Shown one piece after another: positions 1-5,915 of a stretch of 7,610 bases of DNA (the stretch's first letter is position 1; the number at the start of each line of letters is the position of its first letter). The position numbers and the translations under genes were made by a program. A model generated the notes under the pieces. The model saw only the letters and a list, made by a program, of their open reading frames with translations, was not told the origin of the DNA and ran no database searches. The stretch spans positions 1 to 7,610 of the forward strand of contig JAFRLD010000006.1 of assembly GCA_017431395.1 (NCBI GenBank), in the 5' to 3' direction. Origin of the DNA: Bacillota bacterium. Its GTDB lineage: Bacteria > Bacillota > Clostridia > Peptostreptococcales > Anaerovoracaceae.

Positions 1-1289
1 AATGCCTGAACAGCTTCGAGCAGGGTCGTCGGAAGCGCCTTGACCTCCTTCTTTTGCTCCTCGGTCAGATCGTACAGGTTGAAGTCATAGGGACCCCATC
101 CGCCCTTCATCGGATCGATCTCCTTCTTGATCCCGTCGATGCCCGCCATCAGGATCGCCGCGAACGCATAATACGGATTGCAGGTCCCGTCAGGATTTCT
201 GAGCTCGAACCGCTTCGTCTCCGGGGACTTCGCGTAGGCCGGGATACGGATGACTGAGCTCCGGTTGGCGGTGGCGAATCCGATCGTAACGGGGGCTTCG
301 AAGCCGGGCACGAGCCTCTTGTAGGAGTTCGTCGAGGGGTTCGTGAACGCGCAAAGGCTGGCCGCATGCTCCAGGATCCCTCCCATGAAATGCATGGCTG
401 TCTTCGACAGATGGGAGTACTCATCTCCATAAAACAGCGGCTTGCCGTCCTTGAACAGGTGCATGTGCACGTGAAGGCCTGAACCCGCCTCATCGTAGAT
501 CGGCTTCGGCAGGAAGGTCGCCGTCCGGTTGTCCTCCATGGCAGCGTTCTTGATGATGTATTTCGCGATCATGGTCGCATCGGCCATGTCGACCATCTCG
601 CCCAGTTCCACTTCGATCTCGACCTGGCCCGGACCGCCGACCTCATGGTGGTGGTATTTGACCGGAACGCCCCAGTCCTCCAGGATCATGCAGATCCTCG
701 ATCTCGTATTGTAGGTGATATCCTGCGGGATATCCGCGTGGTAGCCTTTTTTGCGGCCGACCTGATATCCCTTGTTGCGGATGTCATCCTCGATCGCCGA
801 GTTCCACTCCGCCTGGGAAGTGTCGACCTGGCAGAACACCTGGTCCGGCCTTGCCGCATATGCGACCTGGTCAAAAAGATAGAATTCGTATTCCGGTCCG
901 ACGATCATCTGATCGGCGATCCCCTGATCCTTCATGTACTTCTCCGCCGCCAGGGCAACGTTTCTCGGATACTGATCGAACGGCCGGTTCTCCGGCTCAT
1001 CGATCACGAACACATCCCCCATCATAGTGATGGTCGGGACCTCGACGAAATTGTCGACGATCGCTGACTTAAGGTTCGGGATGAACACCATGTCGGACTT
1101 CTCGATCGGCGCGTATCCATAGTTGGATCCGTCAAATCCGATGCCGTCTTTCATGGTCCGCTCCGTGAACCGCTCTGCGGGGATCGAAAGATGCCGCCAT
1201 CTTCCCTCCAGATCGACCATTTTGAAGTCGATCATCTCAATGTTTTTCTCTCTGATAAATGATTTTACTTCTTCTACTGAACGAAACAT
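1..1289 (-). CDS. glnA: Glutamine synthetase type I, C-terminus cut by window edge
   Basis: Makes glutamine from glutamate, ammonia and ATP in the cytoplasm, normally as a dodecamer. I translated 429 residues from the ATG at 1289; the frame runs open to the window edge, so perhaps 40-50 C-terminal residues are missing. Family signatures seen: DGSNYGY (53-59) in the N-terminal beta-grasp region, the metal-binding pair in GPEYEF (E133, E135), HHHEVGGPGQ (213-222), GSGLHVHMHL (269-278), the NPSTNSYKRLVPG loop (317-329) and NRSSVIRIP (342-350). NLYDL (404-408) lines up with the segment that carries the adenylylated tyrosine in enterobacterial GSI-beta. A purine-rich GGAGAGAGG precedes the ATG, which supports this start. 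The gene lies 59 bp after the zinc-ribbon gene on the same strand, with no terminator visible between them and only poor promoter matches, so it is probably the last gene of the metH transcript. Family assignment is near certain; the subtype is not settled. Confidence 0.96.
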   Translation of the reverse strand, partial: MFRSVEEVKSFIREKNIEMIDFKMVDLEGRWRHLSIPAERFTERTMKDGIGFDGSNYGYAPIEKSDMVFIPNLKSAIVDNFVEVPTITMMGDVFVIDEPENRPFDQYPRNVALAAEKYMKDQGIADQMIVGPEYEFYLFDQVAYAARPDQVFCQVDTSQAEWNSAIEDDIRNKGYQVGRKKGYHADIPQDITYNTRSRICMILEDWGVPVKYHHHEVGGPGQVEIEVELGEMVDMADATMIAKYIIKNAAMEDNRTATFLPKPIYDEAGSGLHVHMHLFKDGKPLFYGDEYSHLSKTAMHFMGGILEHAASLCAFTNPSTNSYKRLVPGFEAPVTIGFATANRSSVIRIPAYAKSPETKRFELRNPDGTCNPYYAFAAILMAGIDGIKKEIDPMKGGWGPYDFNLYDLTEEQKKEVKALPTTLLEAVQA

Positions 1290-1348
1290 ACCTCTCTCCA
1301 ACTTCCATAGCTTGTATTAAAAATGATTTGATGAACAATAATAAGGGA

Positions 1349-1801
1349 TCAGACGGTCTCCTCGAACTCACTGCCGCAGTGCGGGCAGCGGATCCGGATG
1401 CGTCCGGCGCCGACGGGGACCTGCAGACTGCCTTTGCAGTTCGGGCAGATGAAGATCCTCTTGCCAGGGGCAGGCTTCTGTTTCCTGCGGGGCCTTGCGC
1501 CTCCGGCACCTGTACTTCCATAGTTCCGGCCGGCCGCAGAGCTGCCCCGGCCGCCGGTGAACCTGGCTTTTAGAACCATGTATTTCATATTTTCCTGCTG
1601 GCGTTTTCCGATGTTTCTCGAGAACATCCGGCAGTAGACGATGATCAGGAGGATCACCACAGCCAGGTTGAGTATATGCCGCGGAACGAAGATCCCGATC
1701 ACGATCAGGATCGCCGAAACGATCAGGAGGAACCGGTTCAATTCGTCGTTCCCGTACCTTCCGATCATATATCTTGCAAACCATTTTCTGAATCCGTTCA
1801 T
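1349..1801 (-). CDS. Two-membrane-segment protein with C-terminal zinc ribbon
   Basis: A 150-residue protein of unknown function. A short, basic N-terminus (about residues 1-20) is followed by two hydrophobic stretches, roughly 22-40 and 44-60, joined by a very short turn, so a membrane hairpin is likely. Then comes a basic, Gly/Ser/Arg-rich linker (about 80-115) and a C-terminal zinc ribbon with CPNC (C119, C122) and CPHC (C139, C142) separated by 16 residues. The zinc ribbon probably lies in the cytoplasm, judging from the positive flanks. The start is supported by GGAGG at 1808-1812, six bases before the ATG and just after the metH stop. The 12-bp gap to metH suggests translational coupling, and glnA follows on the same strand. 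Similar small zinc-ribbon membrane proteins occur in Clostridia, but I know of no assigned role. Neither the location nor a link to methionine or nitrogen metabolism is shown by the sequence. Confidence 0.85.
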   Translation of the reverse strand: MNGFRKWFARYMIGRYGNDELNRFLLIVSAILIVIGIFVPRHILNLAVVILLIIVYCRMFSRNIGKRQQENMKYMVLKARFTGGRGSSAAGRNYGSTGAGGARPRRKQKPAPGKRIFICPNCKGSLQVPVGAGRIRIRCPHCGSEFEETV

Positions 1802-1807
1802 TACCTG

Positions 1808-1812
1808 CCTCC
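1808..1812 (-). promoter_or_regulatory. Ribosome binding site of the zinc-ribbon gene
   Basis: A perfect GGAGG sits in the 12-bp gap between the metH stop and the next ATG, with six bases of spacing. It fixes the start of the zinc-ribbon protein and suggests that ribosomes finishing metH re-initiate here. Confidence 0.8.
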
Positions 1813-1813
1813 G

Positions 1814-4402
1814 TTATGATTTCGAAATGCCGAATACATGCTGCGCAGCCTCTACAGATTTCATAGCATCGCTGCAGTAATAGTCCGCGCCGATCTGTTT
1901 CGCATAAGAGTCCGTGAGCACGGCGCCTCCGACCATGACCCTGCACTCCGGCGCTGCCTGCCGGACTGCCGCGATGGTCTCCTCCATGCTCTTCAGGGTG
2001 GTCGTCATCAGGGCAGAAAGCCCTACGAGCCGGATGCCCCTTTCTTTGACCGTCCGGACGATCTCCTCTGCCGGAACGTTCTTTCCCAGATCGATCATAT
2101 GAAAACCGTAATTGTCCATGATGACTTTCACGATGTTCTTGCCAATATCATGGATATCCCCGTGGACCGTGGCGATGACCACCTCGCCCTGGCTCACGGA
2201 AGCTTCTCCGGATCCTGCCAGCCGGTCTTTGATGATCTCGAAACCGGCCTGGGCTGCCTGCGCTGCCTGCAGCATCTGCGGGAGGAACAGCGACCCGTCT
2301 TCGAACTTCTTGCCGACCCGGTCCAGTGCCGGGATCATATACCCGCTCACGATCTCCATCTCGGTATGTTCCTCCAGGAGCGCGTTCACGGCTGTGACCG
2401 TGTCTTTTTCCAGGCCGCGTTCGACAGCGAAGAAGATGTCGTGCTCCTGGTTACGTGCTCCCGTGCTCCCGGAGCTGCCTGTGCTGCCTGTACTGCCGGA
2501 AGCGCCGGAACCGCCTGTGCTTCCCGAGCCGCCGCTCGTAAGCGCCACCTGCGCCCCTGCGTCTACGATGCTGCAGATCGCTTTTTTCTCTGTATATCTT
2601 TCGATGAACGCCTGCGCGGTCTCATCCACATTCTTAAGCACATTGAACGCGTAGACCGACGCCATCATATCCTCATCGTTCGGATTGATGATCGGCAGGT
2701 CGAGCCCGTTCTCCATGGCCAATGTCAGGAAGGTCCGGTTGATCACAGGACGAAGCGGCAGGCCGAAGCTCACATTCGAGACTCCAAGTGCCGTATGCAG
2801 TCCCAGCCGTTCCCTCACCATGCGGACCGCCCGCAGGGTCTCATTCACTTCTTTTTGCTGCGCCGATGCGGTGAGCGTCAGGCAGTCGATGATCACATCC
2901 TGCTTCGGGATCCCGTGATCCAGTGCCCTCTGCAGGATCCGCTCCGCGATGGCGAAACGCTCCTCGGCAGTCCCCGGGATGCCCTTGTCGTCCAGCGTCA
3001 GGCCGATGACCGCCGCTCCGTATTTTTTCACCAGGGGCAGGATCTGATCCATCACCTTCTCTTCCCCGTTGACCGAGTTGACGATCGCCTTGCCGTTATA
3101 CACCCGCAGGGCCGCTTCAATGGCGGCCGGATTCGACGAGTCGATCTGAAGAGGCAGGTCCGTGATCGACTGCACCTTCTTGACCACCTTCGGCATCATC
3201 GCCACTTCATCGAGCCCGGGAACGCCTACGTTGACATCCAAAATCCCTGCCCCTGTGTCCACCTGGTCGATCGCCTGGTTGAGCAAATAATCGAAGTCCC
3301 CATCCAGCAGCGCCTGCTTCATCCGTTTCTTGCCGGTCGGGTTGAGCCTCTCCCCGATCACCGTCACATGATCGACCGTGACAGCCCGGCTCCGGCTGGA
3401 GACCTTAAGCGGCGGGATGTCTTCCGCGCCTGTTATATCCTCTGCCGAAGTGATATACTGGATCCCGTCGCCAAAACTGGAGACCTGCGCCTCGGGCGCA
3501 CTCCCGCCTGCTGCGTCGCGGAGCTTCTTCCACTCATCGTATTCCTGTATCTTCTCCGCAAGCCTTCCGATGTATTCCGGGCTGGTCCCGCAGCATCCGC
3601 CGATCATATTCACTCCCGCTTTGATGAACGGTTCCATGGATCTGGCGAAGTCTTCTTCTGTGATGTCGTATTCTCCGGTGGCAGGATCCGGCAGTCCTGC
3701 GTTCGGCTTGGCAAACACCGGCAGACTCGTATAGCCCTGCAGCTGCCGGATCATCGGATAGATCTGGTCCGGTCCGAGCGAGCAGTTGATGCCCACGGCA
3801 TCGGCCCCGAGCCCTTCGAGCTGCAAAGCCATCGTCTCAAGGCTTGTCCCTGTGAACGTCCGCCCGCCCTCATCAAAGGACATGGAAACGATCACCGGCA
3901 GATCACAGTTTTCTTTCGCAGCCAGAACAGCTGCCTTCGTTTCATAAAGGTCGGTCATGGTCTCGATCACGACCAGGTCCGCTCCAGCTTTTGCACCAGC
4001 CAGCACCAGCCTCTGGTACGTCTGATACGCCTCTTCGAAGGTAAGCGCTCCCAGCGGCTCGACCATTTCCCCGAGCGGGCCCATATCCAGAGCCACGAAG
4101 ATCTCACGACCCTCTGCAGCCATATCCGCCTTCACCTTCTGGCCAGGCGCCATCAGCCTGCGGATGTCATCCTCTATGAGTTCCCCGCGCTGGCAGATCC
4201 GGTAACGGTTGACCGTGAACACCGGTGCGTAAATGATGTCGGAGCCTGCCTCCACGTACCTGCGGTGGATCCCCTCGACCACATCTGGATGGTCCAGCAG
4301 ATAATCGTTCGTATCCTCCCCGGAACGCATCCCCGCCTGCTGCAGCTGGGTGCCCATGGCCCCGTCGAGGATGTAGGTTTTTTTTCTGAAATCAATTCCC
4401 AT
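1814..4402 (-). CDS. metH: Cobalamin-dependent methionine synthase lacking the AdoMet reactivation domain
   Basis: Transfers a methyl group from 5-methyl-THF through enzyme-bound cobalamin to homocysteine, giving methionine. Its 862 residues show these domains: homocysteine-binding barrel at about 1-290, with zinc-ligand cysteines C207 (NCSLGP) and C270/C271 (GGCCGTSP); pterin/methyl-THF barrel at about 340-600 (GERLNPTGKK near 350, IDSSNP at 420-425, VSNVSFGLP near 541); a Gly/Ser/Thr-only linker at about 622-649; a cobalamin cap at about 650-735; and a B12-binding Rossmann domain to the end. The last carries DIHDIG (749-754), where H751 is the expected cobalt ligand, then VGLSALMTTT and VGGAVLT. 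E. coli MetH has about 1,227 residues because of a further C-terminal activation domain; that domain is absent here. Many Firmicutes supply it as a separate protein, which is not in this window. The ATG at 4402 is preceded only by a weak purine-rich stretch, but the N-terminus matches the family. The gene lies downstream of metF, separated by a terminator. Confidence 0.97.
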   Translation of the reverse strand: MGIDFRKKTYILDGAMGTQLQQAGMRSGEDTNDYLLDHPDVVEGIHRRYVEAGSDIIYAPVFTVNRYRICQRGELIEDDIRRLMAPGQKVKADMAAEGREIFVALDMGPLGEMVEPLGALTFEEAYQTYQRLVLAGAKAGADLVVIETMTDLYETKAAVLAAKENCDLPVIVSMSFDEGGRTFTGTSLETMALQLEGLGADAVGINCSLGPDQIYPMIRQLQGYTSLPVFAKPNAGLPDPATGEYDITEEDFARSMEPFIKAGVNMIGGCCGTSPEYIGRLAEKIQEYDEWKKLRDAAGGSAPEAQVSSFGDGIQYITSAEDITGAEDIPPLKVSSRSRAVTVDHVTVIGERLNPTGKKRMKQALLDGDFDYLLNQAIDQVDTGAGILDVNVGVPGLDEVAMMPKVVKKVQSITDLPLQIDSSNPAAIEAALRVYNGKAIVNSVNGEEKVMDQILPLVKKYGAAVIGLTLDDKGIPGTAEERFAIAERILQRALDHGIPKQDVIIDCLTLTASAQQKEVNETLRAVRMVRERLGLHTALGVSNVSFGLPLRPVINRTFLTLAMENGLDLPIINPNDEDMMASVYAFNVLKNVDETAQAFIERYTEKKAICSIVDAGAQVALTSGGSGSTGGSGASGSTGSTGSSGSTGARNQEHDIFFAVERGLEKDTVTAVNALLEEHTEMEIVSGYMIPALDRVGKKFEDGSLFLPQMLQAAQAAQAGFEIIKDRLAGSGEASVSQGEVVIATVHGDIHDIGKNIVKVIMDNYGFHMIDLGKNVPAEEIVRTVKERGIRLVGLSALMTTTLKSMEETIAAVRQAAPECRVMVGGAVLTDSYAKQIGADYYCSDAMKSVEAAQHVFGISKS

Positions 4403-4460
4403 TTTCTTATTATTTCTCTTTCTGTGATCTGCTCTGCCGCGTATTTCACGCTGACGTTAT

Positions 4461-4490
4461 ATTATACATTACTTCGTATAGTAAATACAA
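4461..4490 (-). promoter_or_regulatory. Candidate sigma-A promoter for metH
   Basis: Read on the minus strand, a perfect TATAAT (4461-4466) lies 18 bases downstream of a weak -35 TTGTAT (4485-4490). It falls about 58 bp upstream of the metH ATG and after the metF terminator, which is where a separate metH promoter would be needed. The -10 is strong and the -35 matches only in its TTG. I see no SAM riboswitch fold in the short leader. Confidence 0.5.
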
Positions 4491-4524
4491 TGATGCTCGT
4501 GTGAAGATTCGCTGCCGGGCGCAC

Positions 4525-4544
4525 AAAAAAGCCGGTTTCCCGGC
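4525..4544 (-). terminator. Intrinsic terminator after metF
   Basis: On the minus strand a compact hairpin (GCCGG, a short AAA-containing loop, CCGGC; 4531-4544) is followed directly by six T residues (4525-4530). It lies about 55 bp after the metF stop codon. The stem is only 5-6 bp but pure G/C. It separates metF from metH, so the two are probably not a simple single transcript. Confidence 0.7.
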
Positions 4545-4598
4545 TATTTATTACAGTGGTTTCAATGTCAGGCCGCATGAGCCCTCCCGCAGCGGCCC

Positions 4599-5495
4599 CT
4601 ATTCGAAACAGGCTTCGCTTCTCCGCTTCGGAAGCAGGTCCGCGATCTCGTCGTGCACTCTTAAAGCCACGTTCGGATCGTTCATCGTATAGAGATGGAT
4701 CCCGTCCACGCCGTGATCGATCAGATCCCGGATCTGCCCCACAGCATAGTCGATGCCCGCCTCATAAAGCCGTTCCGGATCATGCTCGTACCGGCTGATC
4801 ATGGCTGTGAAATCATGGGGCAGGCTGGCTCCGGATAGCTGCACGGTCTTCTCGATCTGGGTCGCTTTCACGATCGGCATGATCCCCGCGGAGATCGGCA
4901 CCGTGATGCCGGCGCTCCTGGCCAGGTCCAGGAATTCATAAAACGCGGTGTTATCAAAAAACAGCTGCGTGATCAGCACCCGTACGCCGGCGCCGATCTT
5001 GTACTTCAGGTTCTGGATGTCGCTGTCCAGGCTCTCGCTCTGGTAGTGGCCCTCCGGATAGCAGGCCCCGAGGATCTCCAGCTGATCGTTGCATTTTCTC
5101 TGGATCTCGATGGCTAGCTCGTTGGCATGTTTGAACTCGCGTTTGATGTCTTCCCCGGGGACGATATCGCCCCGCAGCGCCATGACGTTCTCAATGTCCG
5201 CGTCCTGGAACCGGGCGATCATTTCCTGCACGTCCTCTCTGGTGGAATTGACGCATGTCAGATGAGCCACGGTCTCGATCCCGTAGTTCTTCTTGATGTT
5301 CGAGGCGATCTCGCAAGTGGAGTTATCGGCGATGTTGCCGCCGGCCCCATACGTCACGCTGATAAAATCCGGCTCGCACTTCGCGAGCTGCTCCACCGCT
5401 TCATAGAGGGACTCCCGGTTGGTCTTTCGCTTCGGCGGGAAGATCTCCAGGGAGAACACCGGCTTTTTCTCTTTATATATGGCAGGGATCCGCAT
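4599..5495 (-). CDS. metF: 5,10-methylenetetrahydrofolate reductase
   Basis: Reduces 5,10-methylene-THF to 5-methyl-THF with a bound flavin, supplying the methyl donor used by the methionine synthase encoded next to it. The protein has 298 residues, close to the usual ~290-300, and is a single TIM barrel. Visible signatures: SLEIFPPK with E17 matching the catalytic glutamate of E. coli MetF; SVTYGAGG (46-53); ALRGD with D110 matching the flavin-modulating aspartate; YPEGH (146-150); and ITQLFFD (175-181). I chose the ATG at 5495 because GAGGA (5504-5508) sits eight bases upstream; an in-frame GTG at 5516 would place that sequence inside the gene and add seven residues not typical of the family. 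No separate MetV-type zinc partner gene is adjacent. Transcription probably starts from the extended -10 promoter just upstream and ends at the hairpin before metH. Confidence 0.96.
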   Translation of the reverse strand: MRIPAIYKEKKPVFSLEIFPPKRKTNRESLYEAVEQLAKCEPDFISVTYGAGGNIADNSTCEIASNIKKNYGIETVAHLTCVNSTREDVQEMIARFQDADIENVMALRGDIVPGEDIKREFKHANELAIEIQRKCNDQLEILGACYPEGHYQSESLDSDIQNLKYKIGAGVRVLITQLFFDNTAFYEFLDLARSAGITVPISAGIMPIVKATQIEKTVQLSGASLPHDFTAMISRYEHDPERLYEAGIDYAVGQIRDLIDHGVDGIHLYTMNDPNVALRVHDEIADLLPKRRSEACFE

Positions 5496-5503
5496 TGAAT
5501 TTT

Positions 5504-5508
5504 TCCTC
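5504..5508 (-). promoter_or_regulatory. Ribosome binding site that decides the metF start
   Basis: GAGGA on the minus strand, with eight bases of spacing to the ATG at 5493-5495. It favours this ATG over the in-frame GTG at 5514-5516. Confidence 0.7.
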
Positions 5509-5529
5509 GCTTTCACCTAATATAGCGAT

Positions 5530-5559
5530 ATCATACCACTCCGATAGGTTTTATGCAAA
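5530..5559 (-). promoter_or_regulatory. Candidate extended -10 promoter for metF
   Basis: On the minus strand, TATGAT (5530-5535) is preceded by TGG (5536-5538), which fits the TGn extended -10 pattern. A -35-like TTTGCA (5554-5559) lies 18 bases upstream. The promoter is about 35 bp from the metF ATG, leaving a very short leader with no room for a riboswitch. The 24-bp tandem repeats begin directly upstream of the -35. Confidence 0.5.
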
Positions 5560-5560
5560 T

Positions 5561-5608
5561 GCTGGACCGCCCGGCCTCCCTGCCGCTGGACCGCCCGGCC
5601 TCCCTGCC
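5561..5608. repeat. Perfect 24-bp tandem duplication
   Basis: Two identical 24-bp copies (5561-5584 and 5585-5608), each beginning GCTGGACCGCCCGG, sit head to tail just upstream of the metF -35 candidate. They are very GC-rich, in sharp contrast to the A/T-rich spacers of the element that follows at 5618. No coding role is apparent. They could be recent slippage, or duplicated binding sites near the metF promoter; the sequence does not decide between these. Confidence 0.9.
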
Positions 5609-5617
5609 GCGGAGTCC

Positions 5618-5655
5618 GAAATGCATTTTTTTTCCCAAAACGCGGCTAAGAATCC
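5618..5655 (+). repeat. Left terminal inverted repeat of the palindromic element
   Basis: This 38-bp arm pairs with 5877-5914. The first 14 positions (GAAATGCA plus six T) and the last 19 are identical in both arms; all five mismatches fall in a short central block. It includes the left arm of unit A. Confidence 0.85.
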
Positions 5656-5690
5656 CTGAAACCATTGAAATCAGGATGTCGTTAGCCGCG
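5641..5690 (-). repeat. Palindromic unit A (inverted copy)
   Basis: Perfect 9-bp arms CGCGGCTAA (5641-5649) and TTAGCCGCG (5682-5690). An inner stem pairs ATCCCTGA with TCAGGAT, with one bulged C. Its core reads TTTCAATGGTT on the minus strand (5660-5670), and the GGATTC next to one arm matches unit C in reverse orientation, so this is an inverted copy. The right arm is followed by CATTTTTT, so on the plus strand it resembles a terminator. Confidence 0.85.
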
Positions 5691-5736
5691 CATTTTTTGC
5701 TCATTTCGGCCTAAATGGAATATTTTTCTATTTTCG

Positions 5737-5785
5737 CGCGGCTAAACTTTTTAAATTTCAACGTTTCCAGCCCTTGTTAGCCGCG
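5737..5785 (+). repeat. Palindromic unit B
   Basis: Perfect arms CGCGGCTAA (5737-5745) and TTAGCCGCG (5777-5785). The directional core TTTCAACGTTT lies at 5756-5766, 19 bases from the left arm. Pairing extends outward through ATTTTCG on the left against CGAAAAT on the right, with a 2-base bulge. It lacks the GGATTC that units A and C share. Confidence 0.85.
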
Positions 5786-5841
5786 AAAATGGAAATAATT
5801 GTTATTTTTATCGGCCACAAACCATGGAGGTTCCAAAATCG

Positions 5842-5891
5842 CGCGGCTAAGCATCATCAATTTTCAACGTTTATAAGGATTCTTAGCCGCG
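5842..5891 (+). repeat. Palindromic unit C
   Basis: Perfect arms CGCGGCTAA (5842-5850) and TTAGCCGCG (5883-5891), with core TTTCAACGTTT at 5862-5872, 20 bases from the left arm. The core is identical to that of unit B, and GGATTC next to the right arm matches unit A in reverse. Confidence 0.85.
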
Positions 5892-5914
5892 TTTTTAAGG
5901 AAAAAATGCATTTC
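5877..5914 (-). repeat. Right terminal inverted repeat of the palindromic element
   Basis: Partner of 5618-5655. It ends one base before the rnmV stop codon (5916-5918), so rnmV transcripts would run straight into this arm. Confidence 0.85.
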
Positions 5915-5915
5915 T

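Larger units (their letters stand above)
5618..5914. repeat. 297-bp nested palindromic element (MITE-like or structured RNA)
   Basis: This fills most of the 420-bp gap between metF and rnmV. Its two ends form a 38-bp inverted repeat (5618-5655 against 5877-5914; 33 of 38 positions match), starting GAAATGCATTTTTT and ending CGCGGCTAAGAATCC. Inside are three ~50-bp units bounded by CGCGGCTAA and TTAGCCGCG, with start-to-start distances of 96 and 105 bp. The first unit is inverted relative to the other two, as the direction of its internal core shows. Spacers of 46 and 56 bp are A/T-rich and loosely alike (both contain CGGCC followed by an A-rich stretch and ATGGA). There is no credible protein-coding gene and no clear target-site duplication. 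It could be a non-autonomous transposable element, an intergenic palindromic repeat family, or a structured RNA. I do not recognise the family. Confidence 0.85.

Noticed and set aside
4174..4449. An alternative minus-strand open frame starting upstream of metH
   Set aside because: It is in another frame, overlaps the metH start, and loses all similarity to any family while the metH frame has a complete homocysteine-binding domain.
1838..4504. An 888-codon open frame on the plus strand, opposite metH
   Set aside because: It lies codon-for-codon antisense to metH. It stays open because metH uses no TTA, CTA or TCA codons over nearly its whole length (TCA appears as the last sense codon). Its translation is rich in H, R, D and L with no family signature, and metH is unmistakable.
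5496..5516. Upstream GTG start for metF
   Set aside because: It would place the GAGGA ribosome binding site inside the gene and add seven residues not typical of the family.
4403..5560. SAM or cobalamin riboswitch controlling metF or metH
   Set aside because: Leaders between the promoter candidates and the start codons are only about 35-60 bp, and no conserved riboswitch core was seen.
5609..5617. Target-site duplication flanking the palindromic element
   Set aside because: The bases just outside the two ends do not form a convincing direct repeat, so recent transposition is not shown.
5641..5891. CRISPR array
   Set aside because: Repeat units alternate in orientation, differ internally, and are few (three). 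Spacers are A/T-rich and resemble each other, and no cas genes are near.
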